NCBI RefSeq assembly: GCF_014297285.1
Contig: NZ_JACOQI010000002.1
Span: 248,001 to 312,000 of the forward strand
DNA from: Dysosmobacter segnis
GTDB lineage: Bacteria > Bacillota > Clostridia > Oscillospirales > Oscillospiraceae
Length of the DNA: 64,000 nucleotides
Reading direction: 5' to 3'
Positions within the stretch are counted from its first letter, which is position 1; each line of letters begins with the position of its first letter. The position numbers and the translations under genes are program-made. Shown piece by piece: positions 1 to 8,757 of this stretch. The notes under the pieces are model-generated. The model worked only from the letters and a program-made list of their open reading frames with translations. It was not told the origin of the DNA and searched no databases.

Positions 1-329
1 GTCTTCATCATGGGAGCCTCGTTGTAACCGATTCGGCGATAGGTGCCCATGAAGTCGAACAAGCGAACAACCTCCAACAGCTTCGGCTCAATGGAGAACC
101 GGATGATGGAGTTGATCTCGCTACGGGCGGCGTTATCGCCGTCGATAGCCTTGCTGGACAGCTCTTTGATGGTTGCAACGCTCTTGTCCAGAGTCTTGTC
201 GTCAACCTCGGGTCGCTTACCGGCGCTCAGAGCAGAAAATACCTCCACGATCTTGGAGTTCTGCTTGACACGACCAGTATTCACATCAGCCTGAGCGTTG
301 CTCATGTTGATTTCATAAATCGTGCTCAT
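1..329 (-). CDS. Probable major capsid protein, N-terminal part (cut by window edge)
   Basis: Open reading frame that starts at ATG 329 (MSTIYEINMSNAQADV) and runs off the window. The first 110 residues show no motif I can name. The capsid call is inference from position: on the same strand it follows terminase, portal, protease/scaffold and a decoration-like gene, the usual place of the major capsid gene. A GAAAGAGAGGGA ribosome site precedes the start. It could also be another head protein. Confidence 0.5.
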   Translation of the reverse strand, partial: MSTIYEINMSNAQADVNTGRVKQNSKIVEVFSALSAGKRPEVDDKTLDKSVATIKELSSKAIDGDNAARSEINSIIRFSIEPKLLEVVRLFDFMGTYRRIGYNEAPMMK

Positions 330-352
330 CGTTTATCCCTCTCTTTCTCTTC

Positions 353-814
353 TCACTGCACGCGGACAACGACGAGGACGCCCTTGCCCATGTATGCGGT
401 CTTCTTCGTAACCTCGAAGTACACCTTGTAACCGGTTACGTCGGTGCTCTTAGCGAGCAGGCCATCCGTACCAAAGACCAGCTTATCGCCAACAGAGATG
501 CCGGCATAGTCGGTGCTGATCTCATAGCTGGCAAACTCCATCTCCAGATTTGCCACAGTTGTCAGGTCGTCGGCGCGTACCTTCTCGCCGGCCTTGACCG
601 TCAACGTCTCCTCGAAATTACGCATTTCAGGCTTGTCGTTGATATTGCTCACGATGCGGAAGCAAGCCTTAGCCTCCTCCTCAGAGGCGGGCAGGTTGGC
701 AGTACGAGCGGCGCGATTCAACACCACACCCATGCCGACCTTCAGATCGACGGCGGCATTAACGTCGCCAACGTTCTGCACGTTCTTGTAGTAACCAATC
801 GTCTTAGCCTTCAT
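353..814 (-). CDS. Putative head decoration or capsid-associated protein
   Basis: A 153-residue protein (MKAKTIGYYKNVQ...) with no motif I recognise. It is rich in beta-branched residues, with a G-x-V-G-D-K-L-V-F segment near residue 115 that suits a small beta-rich head protein. It lies between the protease/scaffold gene and the presumed capsid gene, where decoration or stabilisation proteins are commonly encoded. The gene is well expressed by context (AAGGGATG-type site just upstream). Function is inferred from synteny only. Confidence 0.45.
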   Translation of the reverse strand: MKAKTIGYYKNVQNVGDVNAAVDLKVGMGVVLNRAARTANLPASEEEAKACFRIVSNINDKPEMRNFEETLTVKAGEKVRADDLTTVANLEMEFASYEISTDYAGISVGDKLVFGTDGLLAKSTDVTGYKVYFEVTKKTAYMGKGVLVVVRVQ

Positions 815-831
815 TGTTTTTCATCCCTTTC

Positions 832-2031
832 TTAAAATACGTCCACGTCGGCGGGGTCGGTGTTCTCCTTCTTGCCGGCGTCATCCGTCATGCCAAACAC
901 GTCAATCTGGCTGGCGGCATTGGTTTCTGCGATCTTACTCTCACGAGCCGCCTGCACCATAGCGGTGCAGATCTTGCCAACGATGCTGTTGATCTCTACG
1001 CTGCCGGGATTGGAATTGAAAGCGTCGATATCTTCCTTGGCAACTGCACGTTGCTCCTCGGTGTAGGGGGCCAGTGCAGCATTCAGCTCTGCCACGGCAG
1101 CGGCGTTCTGCATTTCGGTGATTTTGGCATTAGCCTCAACGAGGCTGGCCTCTGCCGCTTCCTTCGCGGCGTTAGCCTCAGTCAGTCCGGCCTCTGCCGC
1201 TTCCTTCGCGGCAGCTTCCTTGTCGTAATCCGCCTGAAGCTGCTTGATATCAGCTTCCTTCTGTGCGATGTCAGCTTTCAGCTGGCTAATCTCAGCCAGA
1301 AGCGTGTCAACTTTGGCCCAATACTCCTCCCACTTGGAGTTGACCTCAGAGACAGCACCAGTCACAGCCGCCATCAACTCGTTCTTGGTCTTCTCGTCCA
1401 TTGTTCCATCCTCCTTGTCCACTTTTTTATTATTTAGCTCCATTACGATGGCGGCTTCATCAGCCGGTTTAACACTGAGAATCGCATATCCGCTGTAATC
1501 GTAATACTGCGGAACACGACCTTCCTCTTTCCAACCGCCGGAGTAAATAATGTATCCATCGTGCTCGGGCTTACCCACAATTTCCACGGAACCCTTAACA
1601 ACAGAGTCCGCCATATTTTCGCGGAGCCAAGCAACAAACTTGGGATAACGCATTTCATCCAGCGTTCCTTCTGCTACCAAGCAGCGTTTAGTAACGCCTC
1701 CGATTTCTACGTCATCCACATACGCCTTGTCGAAGTGTCCAACCATAGTGGCGTCTTCAAACAAAGGCAGCTTATCCTCCTCCCGCACGTCCGTCATACC
1801 GTGGTTGTATGGAACATCCCGATCTTCGGTCAAAAATTCCGCTACAATCGACATTCCGACAACGGAGTGGAGGTTAGCTTGAACATATTCCTCTTTCCAT
1901 GAGATTCCGTTTTCCTGCCAACGAGTGTTATCAGGGAAGATCTCATGCAATACGACCTTGATAGGTCGTCTGCCAGCAATCTTATTTTCACTGGAGATCT
2001 CATAGATAGGGGCAAAAGCTCTCTCAGACAT
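832..2031 (-). CDS. Prohead protease-scaffold fusion (XkdF-like)
   Basis: 399 residues. The N-terminal half (about 1-205) resembles head-maturation serine proteases of the XkdF type, with conserved-looking segments VPYNHG (near 75) and VVKGSVEIVGKP (near 145). Residues 215-320 form a long Ala/Glu/Lys coiled coil with the near-repeat KEAAEAGLTEANAAKEAAEASL, typical of a scaffold. The C-terminus is a short acidic tail. Protease and scaffold fused in one chain fits assembly of the procapsid on this template followed by self-digestion. It lies directly after portal on the same strand. The catalytic residues are not proven from this sequence alone. Confidence 0.65.
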   Translation of the reverse strand: MSERAFAPIYEISSENKIAGRRPIKVVLHEIFPDNTRWQENGISWKEEYVQANLHSVVGMSIVAEFLTEDRDVPYNHGMTDVREEDKLPLFEDATMVGHFDKAYVDDVEIGGVTKRCLVAEGTLDEMRYPKFVAWLRENMADSVVKGSVEIVGKPEHDGYIIYSGGWKEEGRVPQYYDYSGYAILSVKPADEAAIVMELNNKKVDKEDGTMDEKTKNELMAAVTGAVSEVNSKWEEYWAKVDTLLAEISQLKADIAQKEADIKQLQADYDKEAAAKEAAEAGLTEANAAKEAAEASLVEANAKITEMQNAAAVAELNAALAPYTEEQRAVAKEDIDAFNSNPGSVEINSIVGKICTAMVQAARESKIAETNAASQIDVFGMTDDAGKKENTDPADVDVF

Positions 2032-2043
2032 ACTCTCACCTCC

Positions 2044-3714
2044 TTATCCTGACGGAGAGGGGCTTGCGTTGGCATTGTTAGCCTTTGTAGACTCTGTGCT
2101 TGGATTGACCGGAGGATCGCCACCGATGCTCTTGTCCACATCACCGTCAGGCGCATCCTTACCGGTAACAGTGAACGAAGTCTTATGCACAGGGTACTTG
2201 TTCTCAAAGTCTTCATCCAACTCAAGATCCATAAGGGAGAGGTAGTCATCCACGTCAAACCCTGTAGAGGCAATCCATGCCATCAAGCTGCCCTTTCCAC
2301 GGGCATACAGGTCAGAGAAAAACTTCACCTGTTTTTCTCGATTGACAAAAGTAATGGGAAGCACCCGGAACTCCACCCGGTAGCTGCCGTCCCTGATCAC
2401 GTTGTAATTCAAGCACTTGTTCAGCTCTTCCACCAAAGCCTCAATCCACGTGAATACGTTATTCGCAACGATTTCCATATTCAGTGTGGCCGTGGCATAG
2501 TTACCCGTAGAACTGCCACTCAGAGCAGCAGCGGCCACGCCGATGTCCTCATTCACATCCTCTTTGATGGCATTTTCGTTTTCCTCATTCAAAAGGGAGA
2601 GATCAACCGGAAGCCGATCCATCTTTGTGCCAGAAGCCAAAGAGAAGAATGATACACCGTTTGTGTTGCTGCGTTGCGTCAGCGCTTGCTTGACTGTGTT
2701 ATGCTGGTTTTCTTGCTGTGACTGAGACAGAGCAGATGTACCCTTGTCCTTTCCCTCGGGGAAAGTCTCATAGTAAATCTGGTTATTGACCGTATCCAAC
2801 ACACGCCGCTTCGTATTGATGAAGTATTTGGCATAGTCGATATCGTCCAACGCGGCTACTGCAAAAGGCACGCCGTACGGATCGTTCTGTCCGCTCTTGA
2901 TCTTGGTTACAATCGTCTTGCGCCAGTCCAGTCTCTGCCAGCACGCACCATCCGGGAACTCTCCATTGGAATATCTACGCCATCCTTCTTGAATCTGACG
3001 AGGGAAGCCTTGCAGCTTACGCTTACGATCTCCCTCTGTCATGGCGCTAAAATACCGCAGGTCAAACGCTACTTCGTAGCAGTTGTTCCTGCGGCCAATG
3101 ATTCTTGTATATTCTACCGGCAAAGAAATAACAACACAGTTGACGCCGGCTGAGTTAATCTCGGTGATGCCTTGGATATCAAGATCAGTCAGCGCAAGCC
3201 GATCGTCTACTGGTACTGTTCTCGTCTCCATGTACCCCACGTACATACCCTCATTGGCATCATGGAATAGACCGTCACGAATAACCTCCTTGTAGCGCAT
3301 CGACCGGAGCACGCTGGTCATCTTGTCCATGCTGGCACGATACCCTTTACGGGGGCCTCCCGCTTTCTTGGGCTTAACAACTACCACATAATCAAGGGAG
3401 TGAAGACTAACCAGGCTATCAATAGCTGTCGTCACCGTGCCGTTTGAGTAATACGCCCACTTCGCCCATTGACGCAATTCAGAGATGTACTGCATAGGAT
3501 CTCTCGCCATTCGCGTGATTTCTTCCGTGGAATACGGTGCCGTACATTTCGTACCGTAGTTGACCACGTTCAAATAGGACGAACCCAAACGCGTGTTAAA
3601 CTCATAGGTCTTGTCGTCCTGCGGCGCACTGTTTACTTGCGACATAGGTACTGCGGCCTGCGTTTCAGATTGATTTCGGCCCATAATCCGACCAAAGAAT
3701 GATTTTCCTGCCAC
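2044..3714 (-). CDS. Portal protein
   Basis: 556 residues, a normal size for a phage portal. It is placed between the large terminase and the protease/scaffold gene and starts 15 bases after the TerL stop. Visible portal-like features are the N-terminal region after a low-complexity start, the central segment DPYGVPFAVAALDDIDYAKYF, a GSSTGNYATATLNMEIV stretch (about 395-412) like the stem/wing region of SPP1-type portals, and a disordered Ser/Asn/Pro tail. It would form the dodecameric ring through which DNA is packaged. The call rests on synteny plus these general features. Confidence 0.8.
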   Translation of the reverse strand: MAGKSFFGRIMGRNQSETQAAVPMSQVNSAPQDDKTYEFNTRLGSSYLNVVNYGTKCTAPYSTEEITRMARDPMQYISELRQWAKWAYYSNGTVTTAIDSLVSLHSLDYVVVVKPKKAGGPRKGYRASMDKMTSVLRSMRYKEVIRDGLFHDANEGMYVGYMETRTVPVDDRLALTDLDIQGITEINSAGVNCVVISLPVEYTRIIGRRNNCYEVAFDLRYFSAMTEGDRKRKLQGFPRQIQEGWRRYSNGEFPDGACWQRLDWRKTIVTKIKSGQNDPYGVPFAVAALDDIDYAKYFINTKRRVLDTVNNQIYYETFPEGKDKGTSALSQSQQENQHNTVKQALTQRSNTNGVSFFSLASGTKMDRLPVDLSLLNEENENAIKEDVNEDIGVAAAALSGSSTGNYATATLNMEIVANNVFTWIEALVEELNKCLNYNVIRDGSYRVEFRVLPITFVNREKQVKFFSDLYARGKGSLMAWIASTGFDVDDYLSLMDLELDEDFENKYPVHKTSFTVTGKDAPDGDVDKSIGGDPPVNPSTESTKANNANASPSPSG

Positions 3715-3729
3715 TTGTCTTCACCTCCT

Positions 3730-5535
3730 TTAATTACAAAGTGTTACGTATTCATACCCGGAGCTATCCGAGAAAAGATCCGCCTCCAAAAGTGAAACGA
3801 AATAGTTGCCATAAGATACTGATGTATACCGGTCTTTCCGCGCACCTGGGCGTTCCTCAATCTTAATGAGGTTGGTCTGGTTCTGCACAGTATACTCCAA
3901 CCCAATCATCTCATTGATCAACGCCACCGTCTCAAGGAAAGGACGCTCATAGAAAAGTTGGGTATCTACATCGGCAGAGACATACTCAGGATACAAGCGC
4001 TGCAATTCTTCAACGCCCTCTTGGTTGCTTACCATGAGTTCGATCATCCGGTTATTCAAACTATCCCGCATAGAGACAGCAATTTTGCTGTTCAGCTCCA
4101 AGGACGCCTTAACCGAGAAAACTGCCTCTTTCTGGCCTGCAATTACGATACGAGCTTTCAGCTTATCATCGTTCATACACGTCCAAGGTTCGTATTCCAC
4201 GTTCCGATCTACGTCATAAAGCACTTTAGCCAAAGCGTCGTAAATAGCGACACCCGCGTTTCGTGTATCCAAAACGCAATAATCCGCCTCAAAGTCAGCG
4301 AACAGCTGCTTAATGCGAATGGCTTGTTTTGTCGTTTCAAATTCTGCCTGCGGCTCCATATAGACTACCTGCCGGCGATATCCCTGCTTGACCTCAATAT
4401 GATCTCCGCTGGTATCTGAGACCTTATACTCCTTGCTCTCAGGGAGAGCACGAATGCAAGTAAATACCGAGTTATCGTTGCCGGTACCGCCCTCCGGGGC
4501 AATATCGCACGCGATAATACGGATTTCTCCTGCCTGTTTGGGAATTGTGTGCTTTGCCTTGACCTTTGACAGTACGTCCTCGTTCTTCCTTGGATAAAAC
4601 GGACGTTTCAACACACGGTTCTTGTTCAGCATATCGTAGGTGAAGTAAGCATGGGCGTTCTCGGCCACCATCTGATTTTCATACTCAATCGTCCAGGCGA
4701 CCCTATCCAGCTTCTTTCGCTCCTTCACCAAGAAGTCACGTGTTTTAATCTCGTGCTTCAAAGCGATGCTGTAATCCATACCGATCAGAACAGATTTGCC
4801 CTTGCCTAACATATCGCGGGTCACGAGCTTCATGTAGTCCCACATCCAGTGAGATTTGTACCATGCAGAGCTGATATAGATTTCTTTCGGTTCCTCTTTC
4901 AGTTCTTTGTACTCGTCGGGGTACTTGATTCTGAACGGAATCTGCCGCTGGAACAGCGTAGGAGAAAGAACCGTGTCGATAATGCTTTTCACAATCATAC
5001 GGAACTCTTCATAAATGAAGACCGTAGCACGGTATCCACGCACATTTTCATTGGCAACCAGTACGACAATAGAGCTTCCGTTATTAAACTTCACTTCGAT
5101 ATCGTTCTGGTTGTCCTTGATAGTCTTAATCTCCTGTTGAAGCAACGGAGATCTTGGCAAAATCTCTTTGGCGATTTTTTCTGATACGATCAATCTCGCC
5201 TGCTTTTTTGTTGCCGAAGCTACGACGATCAATGATCCAGGCCGCAAAATTGCTTCTTTACAGGCATAGACCGCAATGATAAATGACTTTGCCGCACTAC
5301 GAGCGGCCACAATGCAGATACTCGGAAAAATATCCATCAGGTACAAAATGATGTGCTGATAGAGATACAGAGTAATTCCGAAATACCGCTGCACAAAGCG
5401 GCTGGGGTTCCTTCGCCAAAACGTTATCCAATCCAATAGCTTTTTGACAAACTCAGGGTCGTTCAATTTGCTATTGGGTGAGAAATGTTCATGGACGTGT
5501 TTTTGCCGCTCATCCATCAACGCTTCGTAATCCAT
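3730..5535 (-). CDS. terL: Terminase large subunit (TerL)
   Basis: 601 residues. The ATPase domain has a Walker A-like ARSAAKSF at about 78-85 and Walker B VFIYEEF at about 172-178 with the catalytic Glu pair. The C-terminal RNase H-fold nuclease begins at ACDIAPEGGTGNDNSVF (about 345) with further acidic residues at VLDTRN (about 420). The Walker A lacks the classical GxxxxGK, as in many phage terminases. It packages DNA through the portal encoded next. The ATG is preceded by GAGTGAG, and the gene starts just after the upstream zinc-finger gene. Confidence 0.92.
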   Translation of the reverse strand: MDYEALMDERQKHVHEHFSPNSKLNDPEFVKKLLDWITFWRRNPSRFVQRYFGITLYLYQHIILYLMDIFPSICIVAARSAAKSFIIAVYACKEAILRPGSLIVVASATKKQARLIVSEKIAKEILPRSPLLQQEIKTIKDNQNDIEVKFNNGSSIVVLVANENVRGYRATVFIYEEFRMIVKSIIDTVLSPTLFQRQIPFRIKYPDEYKELKEEPKEIYISSAWYKSHWMWDYMKLVTRDMLGKGKSVLIGMDYSIALKHEIKTRDFLVKERKKLDRVAWTIEYENQMVAENAHAYFTYDMLNKNRVLKRPFYPRKNEDVLSKVKAKHTIPKQAGEIRIIACDIAPEGGTGNDNSVFTCIRALPESKEYKVSDTSGDHIEVKQGYRRQVVYMEPQAEFETTKQAIRIKQLFADFEADYCVLDTRNAGVAIYDALAKVLYDVDRNVEYEPWTCMNDDKLKARIVIAGQKEAVFSVKASLELNSKIAVSMRDSLNNRMIELMVSNQEGVEELQRLYPEYVSADVDTQLFYERPFLETVALINEMIGLEYTVQNQTNLIKIEERPGARKDRYTSVSYGNYFVSLLEADLFSDSSGYEYVTLCN

Positions 5536-5538
5536 AAC

Positions 5539-6534
5539 TCACTCCTCCGAATCAGACAGGCTAAATTCCTTGTCCAGTTCCTTAGAGCCGGTCAATAGAT
5601 TGCGAAGAGGTCTGGTCATGAACCGCTCAATATACTCCTTCAAATGATCGAAGTCCGCATACAGCTTCTTGTCCTTGTAATATTCAGCCGGACAAAACTC
5701 CTCGATGTCTCGAATCATTTCTCCCAAAGGACTCAGCTGCTTTTCAGCCTCAGCCTTTTTCTTCCGGTCTTCGATCTCAGTAGTAGCTGCGTCAATCTGC
5801 GACTTGTAGCTATTCGCAGCCGTACCAATGTTGGAATCTCCCTTCTGAAGCAGCTTCCGCAGATTGAGCTTCATAAAGCAGATCGAAACGTACAATTCCT
5901 CCTGCCGCTTATCCATCGGCTCGCCGTATCGCTTTACCCAATCCTGATACTCGTACTGCATAGAATCGTAGTCGCCAGCATCAAAACCGACACCAAACCG
6001 GCGCACAACCTCCTCGGGCGTCTGGATGTCGTCATTTTTTGCTACATCCTCCACCGTAGGTGCGTTTTCCACATTGGCTTCCCAGCGCCGCACCAATGTA
6101 TCAGAGTAGGTCGTTGCTCCGTCTACCTGGCTCAAATTCAGTCTGGAAATATAGGTACTGATCCGATTGCGGCTCTTTCCATTGCGGCTCTCACTGATCT
6201 TTCGTGACGACGCCCAGATGTCCAAATCAAAGTACATATCCGTGATTTGGCAAATCCGCTCTGCCGCTGCATCTTCGTCTCCGTCATAGAACTTTACGTA
6301 CTGTTCGTAAAGCTCTGCAACGCAGTTCTTACAGATAGAGACAAAGCCGTTGTTACCCTTATAAATAGGGGACTTTGAACGGCCAAAATTAGTCTCCTGT
6401 TTTTTGTACTTGTGGCCGCAGCAGGTACAGCGATATTCTTCATCGCTGATTACACGCGGCTCAACTTCGGTAGGCTTCGCATCTTTCACTACCTTTTGCG
6501 TAGCCGGTTTCATCAGCTGTTTCTTTGCCGCCAT
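5539..6534 (-). CDS. Zinc-finger protein upstream of TerL, possible small terminase
   Basis: I place the start at ATG 6534 (MAAKKQLMKP) because GGAGGT lies 7 bases upstream; a longer in-frame ORF reaches 6597 but runs into the terminator hairpin. The protein has 331 residues. An N-terminal zinc finger is seen at about 35-75, with CTCCGHKY...NFGRSKSPIYKGN...CKNC. The rest is charged and helical with a coiled-coil patch near 250-265. Its place directly before TerL suggests a small terminase or packaging cofactor. Sequence alone does not prove that. Confidence 0.55.
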   Translation of the reverse strand: MAAKKQLMKPATQKVVKDAKPTEVEPRVISDEEYRCTCCGHKYKKQETNFGRSKSPIYKGNNGFVSICKNCVAELYEQYVKFYDGDEDAAAERICQITDMYFDLDIWASSRKISESRNGKSRNRISTYISRLNLSQVDGATTYSDTLVRRWEANVENAPTVEDVAKNDDIQTPEEVVRRFGVGFDAGDYDSMQYEYQDWVKRYGEPMDKRQEELYVSICFMKLNLRKLLQKGDSNIGTAANSYKSQIDAATTEIEDRKKKAEAEKQLSPLGEMIRDIEEFCPAEYYKDKKLYADFDHLKEYIERFMTRPLRNLLTGSKELDKEFSLSDSEE

Positions 6535-6559
6535 GTCCGCGACCTCCTTTCTATATGAC

Positions 6560-6592
6560 AAAACCTCGGAAGTCCAAAGACCCCGAGGTTTT
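6560..6592 (-). terminator. Strong intrinsic terminator closing the tRNA array
   Basis: Perfect 10-bp inverted repeat AAAACCTCGG / CCGAGGTTTT with a 13-nt loop, followed by T residues on the minus strand (and also on the plus strand). It lies between the last tRNA (Lys-TTT) and the ribosome site of the packaging genes, so it should end array transcription there. Confidence 0.85.
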
Positions 6593-6613
6593 CTCAATCG
6601 TTATAATTTTTTC

Positions 6614-6690
6614 TGGTGCGCCTGAAGGGATTTGAACCCCCGACCCACGCATTAAAAGTGCGCTGCTCTCCCAACTGAGCTACAGGCGCA
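6614..6690 (-). tRNA. tRNA-Lys(TTT)
   Basis: Full cloverleaf read on the minus strand: acceptor TGCGCCT/AGGCGCA, D arm GCTC...GAGC, anticodon loop CTTTTAA, T loop TTCAAAT, and an encoded CCA end. It is the last gene of the array before the terminator. Confidence 0.93.
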
Positions 6691-6999
6691 TATGTTATAT
6701 TCAATCAGGCAATAATTCCGATTCGCACGGTTACTACACTTATTTATCCTCCGTTGCTGACTACCTTTAGAGGGGCATACTTTCTCAGGTTCACGAAGTC
6801 CCGTTGGGGTATGCCAGCCCGCCGCGCTCCTGATCGGCTTGCCGCTTTGCTTACAGCGTTCAGGTTGGTCTATCGCGTTTTGCCTGCGCCGGACTTTCAC
6901 CGGAGGGAGCGACCCCAATCTACCTGCACACGGCCAATTTTTTATTTTACCGACGTGTCAGAGCCGTCACACGTCATCATAGGTAGTGTCCTTACGGAC
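6691..6999 (-). other. Unassigned 309-base spacer inside the tRNA array, possibly a structured RNA
   Basis: There is no coding ORF that I believe. On the minus strand it contains CCGGTGAAAGTCCGG and a GGCATAC...GTATGCC inverted repeat enclosing about 28 bases. Together these suggest a folded RNA transcribed with the tRNAs. I could not match it to a known family. Confidence 0.35.
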
Positions 7000-7075
7000 T
7001 GGTGGGATAAGAAGGAATCGAACCTCCGACGCGCAGGGCTTCAACCTGCCGCTCTTCCAACTGAGCTATCATCCC
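7000..7075 (-). tRNA. tRNA-Phe(GAA)
   Basis: Acceptor GGGATGA/TTATCCC with wobble, anticodon stem GCAGG/CCTGC, loop TTGAAGC (anticodon GAA), T loop TTCGATT, encoded CCA. Confidence 0.9.
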
Positions 7076-7215
7076 ATAGAGCTACGCATTTTTGTTTATC
7101 GGCATTGCACAGGACAGCGTAGCAAAGTCCACCGTCCCCTGTCGCTGGAACCGCGCCGCTTTCGTACCGTTTGTCTTGGGGTCGTTAGAAAGCAGTAAAT
7201 ATCAACACATCCCGT

Positions 7216-7308
7216 TGGCGGCGGAAGTAGGACTCGAACCCACAAGCCGCTCATCACGACCAACAGTTTTCAAGACTGCTCCCCGCACCTACTGGGGTCA
7301 ATTCCGCC
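7216..7308 (-). tRNA. tRNA-Ser(TGA)
   Basis: Type II tRNA with acceptor GGCGGAA/TTCCGCC, anticodon loop CTTGAAA (TGA), a long variable arm, T loop TTCGAGT and encoded CCA. The D arm is unusual (CCCC...GGGG). The 140 bases between this gene and tRNA-Phe carry no recognised gene. Confidence 0.87.
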
Positions 7309-7319
7309 ACTTGTGAAAT

Positions 7320-7490
7320 TTAGGCACACATTATTTTTTCAAGCTGATCGTACCCAACCCGAGCTGCCCATTCTGCGTGCTCAAAGAACACAACAGCCTT
7401 TCCATGATCGTCTCGAATGTATAGGCAAAGTGTTTTTGCTCCATTCACCGGGGACACATAATACATTAAAGATCCAAACGGAAACTTCAT
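7320..7490 (-). CDS. Small protein encoded between tRNA genes
   Basis: 56 residues from ATG 7490 (MKFPFGSLMYYVS). A GTG 12 bases earlier is a possible alternative start. A GGGTG ribosome-like site precedes the ATG. The sequence ends ARVGYDQLEKIMCA and shows no motif I know. Small ORFs embedded in phage tRNA arrays are common and usually of unknown function. Confidence 0.5.
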   Translation of the reverse strand: MKFPFGSLMYYVSPVNGAKTLCLYIRDDHGKAVVFFEHAEWAARVGYDQLEKIMCA

Positions 7491-7561
7491 TGAATCACCC
7501 ACTCATCAATTTGAACCCGACCTTATTTCAACTGCATATCGGGTAGCAACAAATATTTGTA

Positions 7562-7648
7562 TGGTAGGGGAGGTGGGAGTCGAACCCACTCAGCTCGAAA
7601 GCAACGGTTTTACAGACCGCCCCAGCTCTCCAACTCTGGCGCTCCCCT
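7562..7648 (-). tRNA. tRNA-Tyr(GTA)
   Basis: Acceptor AGGGGAG/CTCCCCT, D arm CCAG...CTGG, anticodon loop CTGTAAA (GTA), a long variable arm as in bacterial tRNA-Tyr, and encoded CCA. Confidence 0.9.
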
Positions 7649-7667
7649 ATATTTACTATTCTTATAT

Positions 7668-7743
7668 TGGTACGGGTAGAGGGGGTTGAACCCACGACCT
7701 TCTGATTAAGAGTCAGCTGCTCTACCAACTAAGCTATACCCGC
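7668..7743 (-). tRNA. tRNA-Lys(CTT)
   Basis: Cloverleaf with anticodon stem GCTGA/TCAGA (4 pairs plus mismatch) and loop CTCTTAA (CTT), T loop TTCAACC, acceptor GCGGGTA/TACCCGT, encoded CCA. It is the second lysine isoacceptor in the array. Confidence 0.88.
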
Positions 7744-7746
7744 ATA

Positions 7747-7822
7747 TGGAGCTGGTGGACGGACTTGAACCCCCGACCTACTGATTACAAATCAGCCACT
7801 CTACCGACTGAGCTACACCAGC
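7747..7822 (-). tRNA. tRNA-Thr(TGT)
   Basis: Acceptor GCTGGTG/CACCAGC, anticodon loop TTTGTAA (TGT), T loop TTCAAGT, discriminator T, encoded CCA. Only 3 bases separate it from the next gene. Confidence 0.92.
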
Positions 7823-7825
7823 ATA

Positions 7826-7901
7826 TGGAGCTGACACAGAGACTCGAACTCTGAACCTATTGCTTACGAAGCAACTGCTCTACCATTAGAGCTATGTCAG
7901 C
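7826..7901 (-). tRNA. tRNA-Thr(CGT)
   Basis: Acceptor GCTGACA/TGTCAGC, anticodon stem GTTGC/GCAAT, loop TTCGTAA (CGT), T loop TTCGAGT, discriminator T, encoded CCA. Confidence 0.92.
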
Positions 7902-7902
7902 A

Positions 7903-7980
7903 TGGCAGGGGTTGAAGGACTTGAACCCTCACCTACATCGGTTTTGGAGACCGGAGTGCTACCAATTACACCAAACCCCT
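7903..7980 (-). tRNA. tRNA-Trp(CCA)
   Basis: Acceptor AGGGGTT/AACCCCT, anticodon loop CTCCAAA (CCA), discriminator G as expected for Trp, T loop TTCAAGT, encoded CCA. Confidence 0.93.
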
Positions 7981-7987
7981 ATAAAAA

Positions 7988-8064
7988 TGGCGACGTGTAC
8001 GGGACTTGAACCCGTGACCTCCGACGTGACAGGCCGGCGCTCTACTCTTCTGAGCTAACACGCC
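7988..8064 (-). tRNA. tRNA-Asp(GTC)
   Basis: Acceptor GGCGTGT/ACACGTC, anticodon loop CTGTCAC (GTC), discriminator G, T loop TTCAAGT, encoded CCA. Confidence 0.92.
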
Positions 8065-8120
8065 ATATACAGCAACCATTTATGGTTGCATTTTTATTTT
8101 GCAACCAATTTAGGTTGCTT

Positions 8121-8197
8121 TGGTGATGCGTCCGGGGATCGAACCCGGAAATTCCACCTTGAAAGGGTGGTGACTCTACCAATTCGTCCAACGCACC
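8121..8197 (-). tRNA. tRNA-Glu(TTC)
   Basis: Acceptor GGTGCGT/ACGCATC, anticodon stem CCACC/GGTGG, loop CTTTCAA (TTC), T loop TTCGATC, encoded CCA. A short AACCA.../TGGTT repeat lies in the spacer before it. Confidence 0.92.
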
Positions 8198-8201
8198 ATG
8201 T

Positions 8202-8288
8202 TGGTACTGCTAATGGGACTCGAACCCATACGGAATTTCTCCCACCAGCACCTCAAGCTGGCGCGTCTGCCTATTCCACCATAGCAGC
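8202..8288 (-). tRNA. tRNA-Leu(GAG)
   Basis: Type II tRNA with acceptor GCTGCTA/TAGCAGT, anticodon stem CCAGC/GCTGG, loop TTGAGGT (GAG), a long variable arm, T loop TTCGAGT, encoded CCA. Confidence 0.9.
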
Positions 8289-8298
8289 ATATTTGGAT

Positions 8299-8541
8299 TT
8301 ATTTGTCCCAATCAATTAAAGGGTATAGATCATAGGGCGAATCCCCAGTCGCAATTTTCTCATATCCGCCATCCACAATACGCCATAGCGTATGCTTCTT
8401 CTTTTCTGGATTTTGGCTGATCTGGTACTGCTTGCCCGACCTCGTTGTACACAGCACACCGGTACCGCACTCAGAGGCGGAAATCTTTTTAACGATTTTT
8501 GATGTTTTTTCTTTCGTTACGCCCGAATCTTTCTTCGGCAT
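8299..8541 (-). CDS. Small basic hypothetical protein within the tRNA array
   Basis: 80 residues. Lys-rich at the N-terminus, with a compact C-terminal part (SGKQYQISQNPEKKKHTLWRI) that may bind nucleic acid. Its ATG follows the spacer after tRNA-Glu(CTC), and the stop lies only 11 bases before tRNA-Leu(GAG). I recognise no family. Same strand as the array, so probably co-transcribed. Confidence 0.6.
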   Translation of the reverse strand: MPKKDSGVTKEKTSKIVKKISASECGTGVLCTTRSGKQYQISQNPEKKKHTLWRIVDGGYEKIATGDSPYDLYPLIDWDK

Positions 8542-8569
8542 GATTGCACCTACTTTATAAATTATGGCA

Positions 8570-8597
8570 AGGCGCTTCCAGTTGGAAGCCTTGTTGC
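8570..8597 (-). repeat. Inverted repeat, possible processing hairpin
   Basis: AAGGCTTCC/GGAAG(C)GCCTT hairpin in the spacer upstream of the 80-residue ORF. There is no T-run after it on the minus strand, so it is more likely a processing or stabilising hairpin than a terminator. Confidence 0.45.
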
Positions 8598-8670
8598 GGC
8601 AAGCAGTTCATGAGACTACTCTTTCTGTTATAACAACTTGTGCGCACAAGCCCCTTCACAGATCCACCTC

Positions 8671-8747
8671 TGGTACTCCCAACGAGACTCGAACTCGTAT
8701 TGCCGACTTGAGAGGCCGGCCTCCTATTCCAGTTAGAGGATGGGAGC
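8671..8747 (-). tRNA. tRNA-Glu(CTC)
   Basis: Acceptor GCTCCCA/TGGGAGT, anticodon stem with GCCGGC/GTCGGC, loop CTCTCAA (CTC), T loop TTCGAGT, encoded CCA. Confidence 0.87.
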
Positions 8748-8757
8748 ATATATAAAA

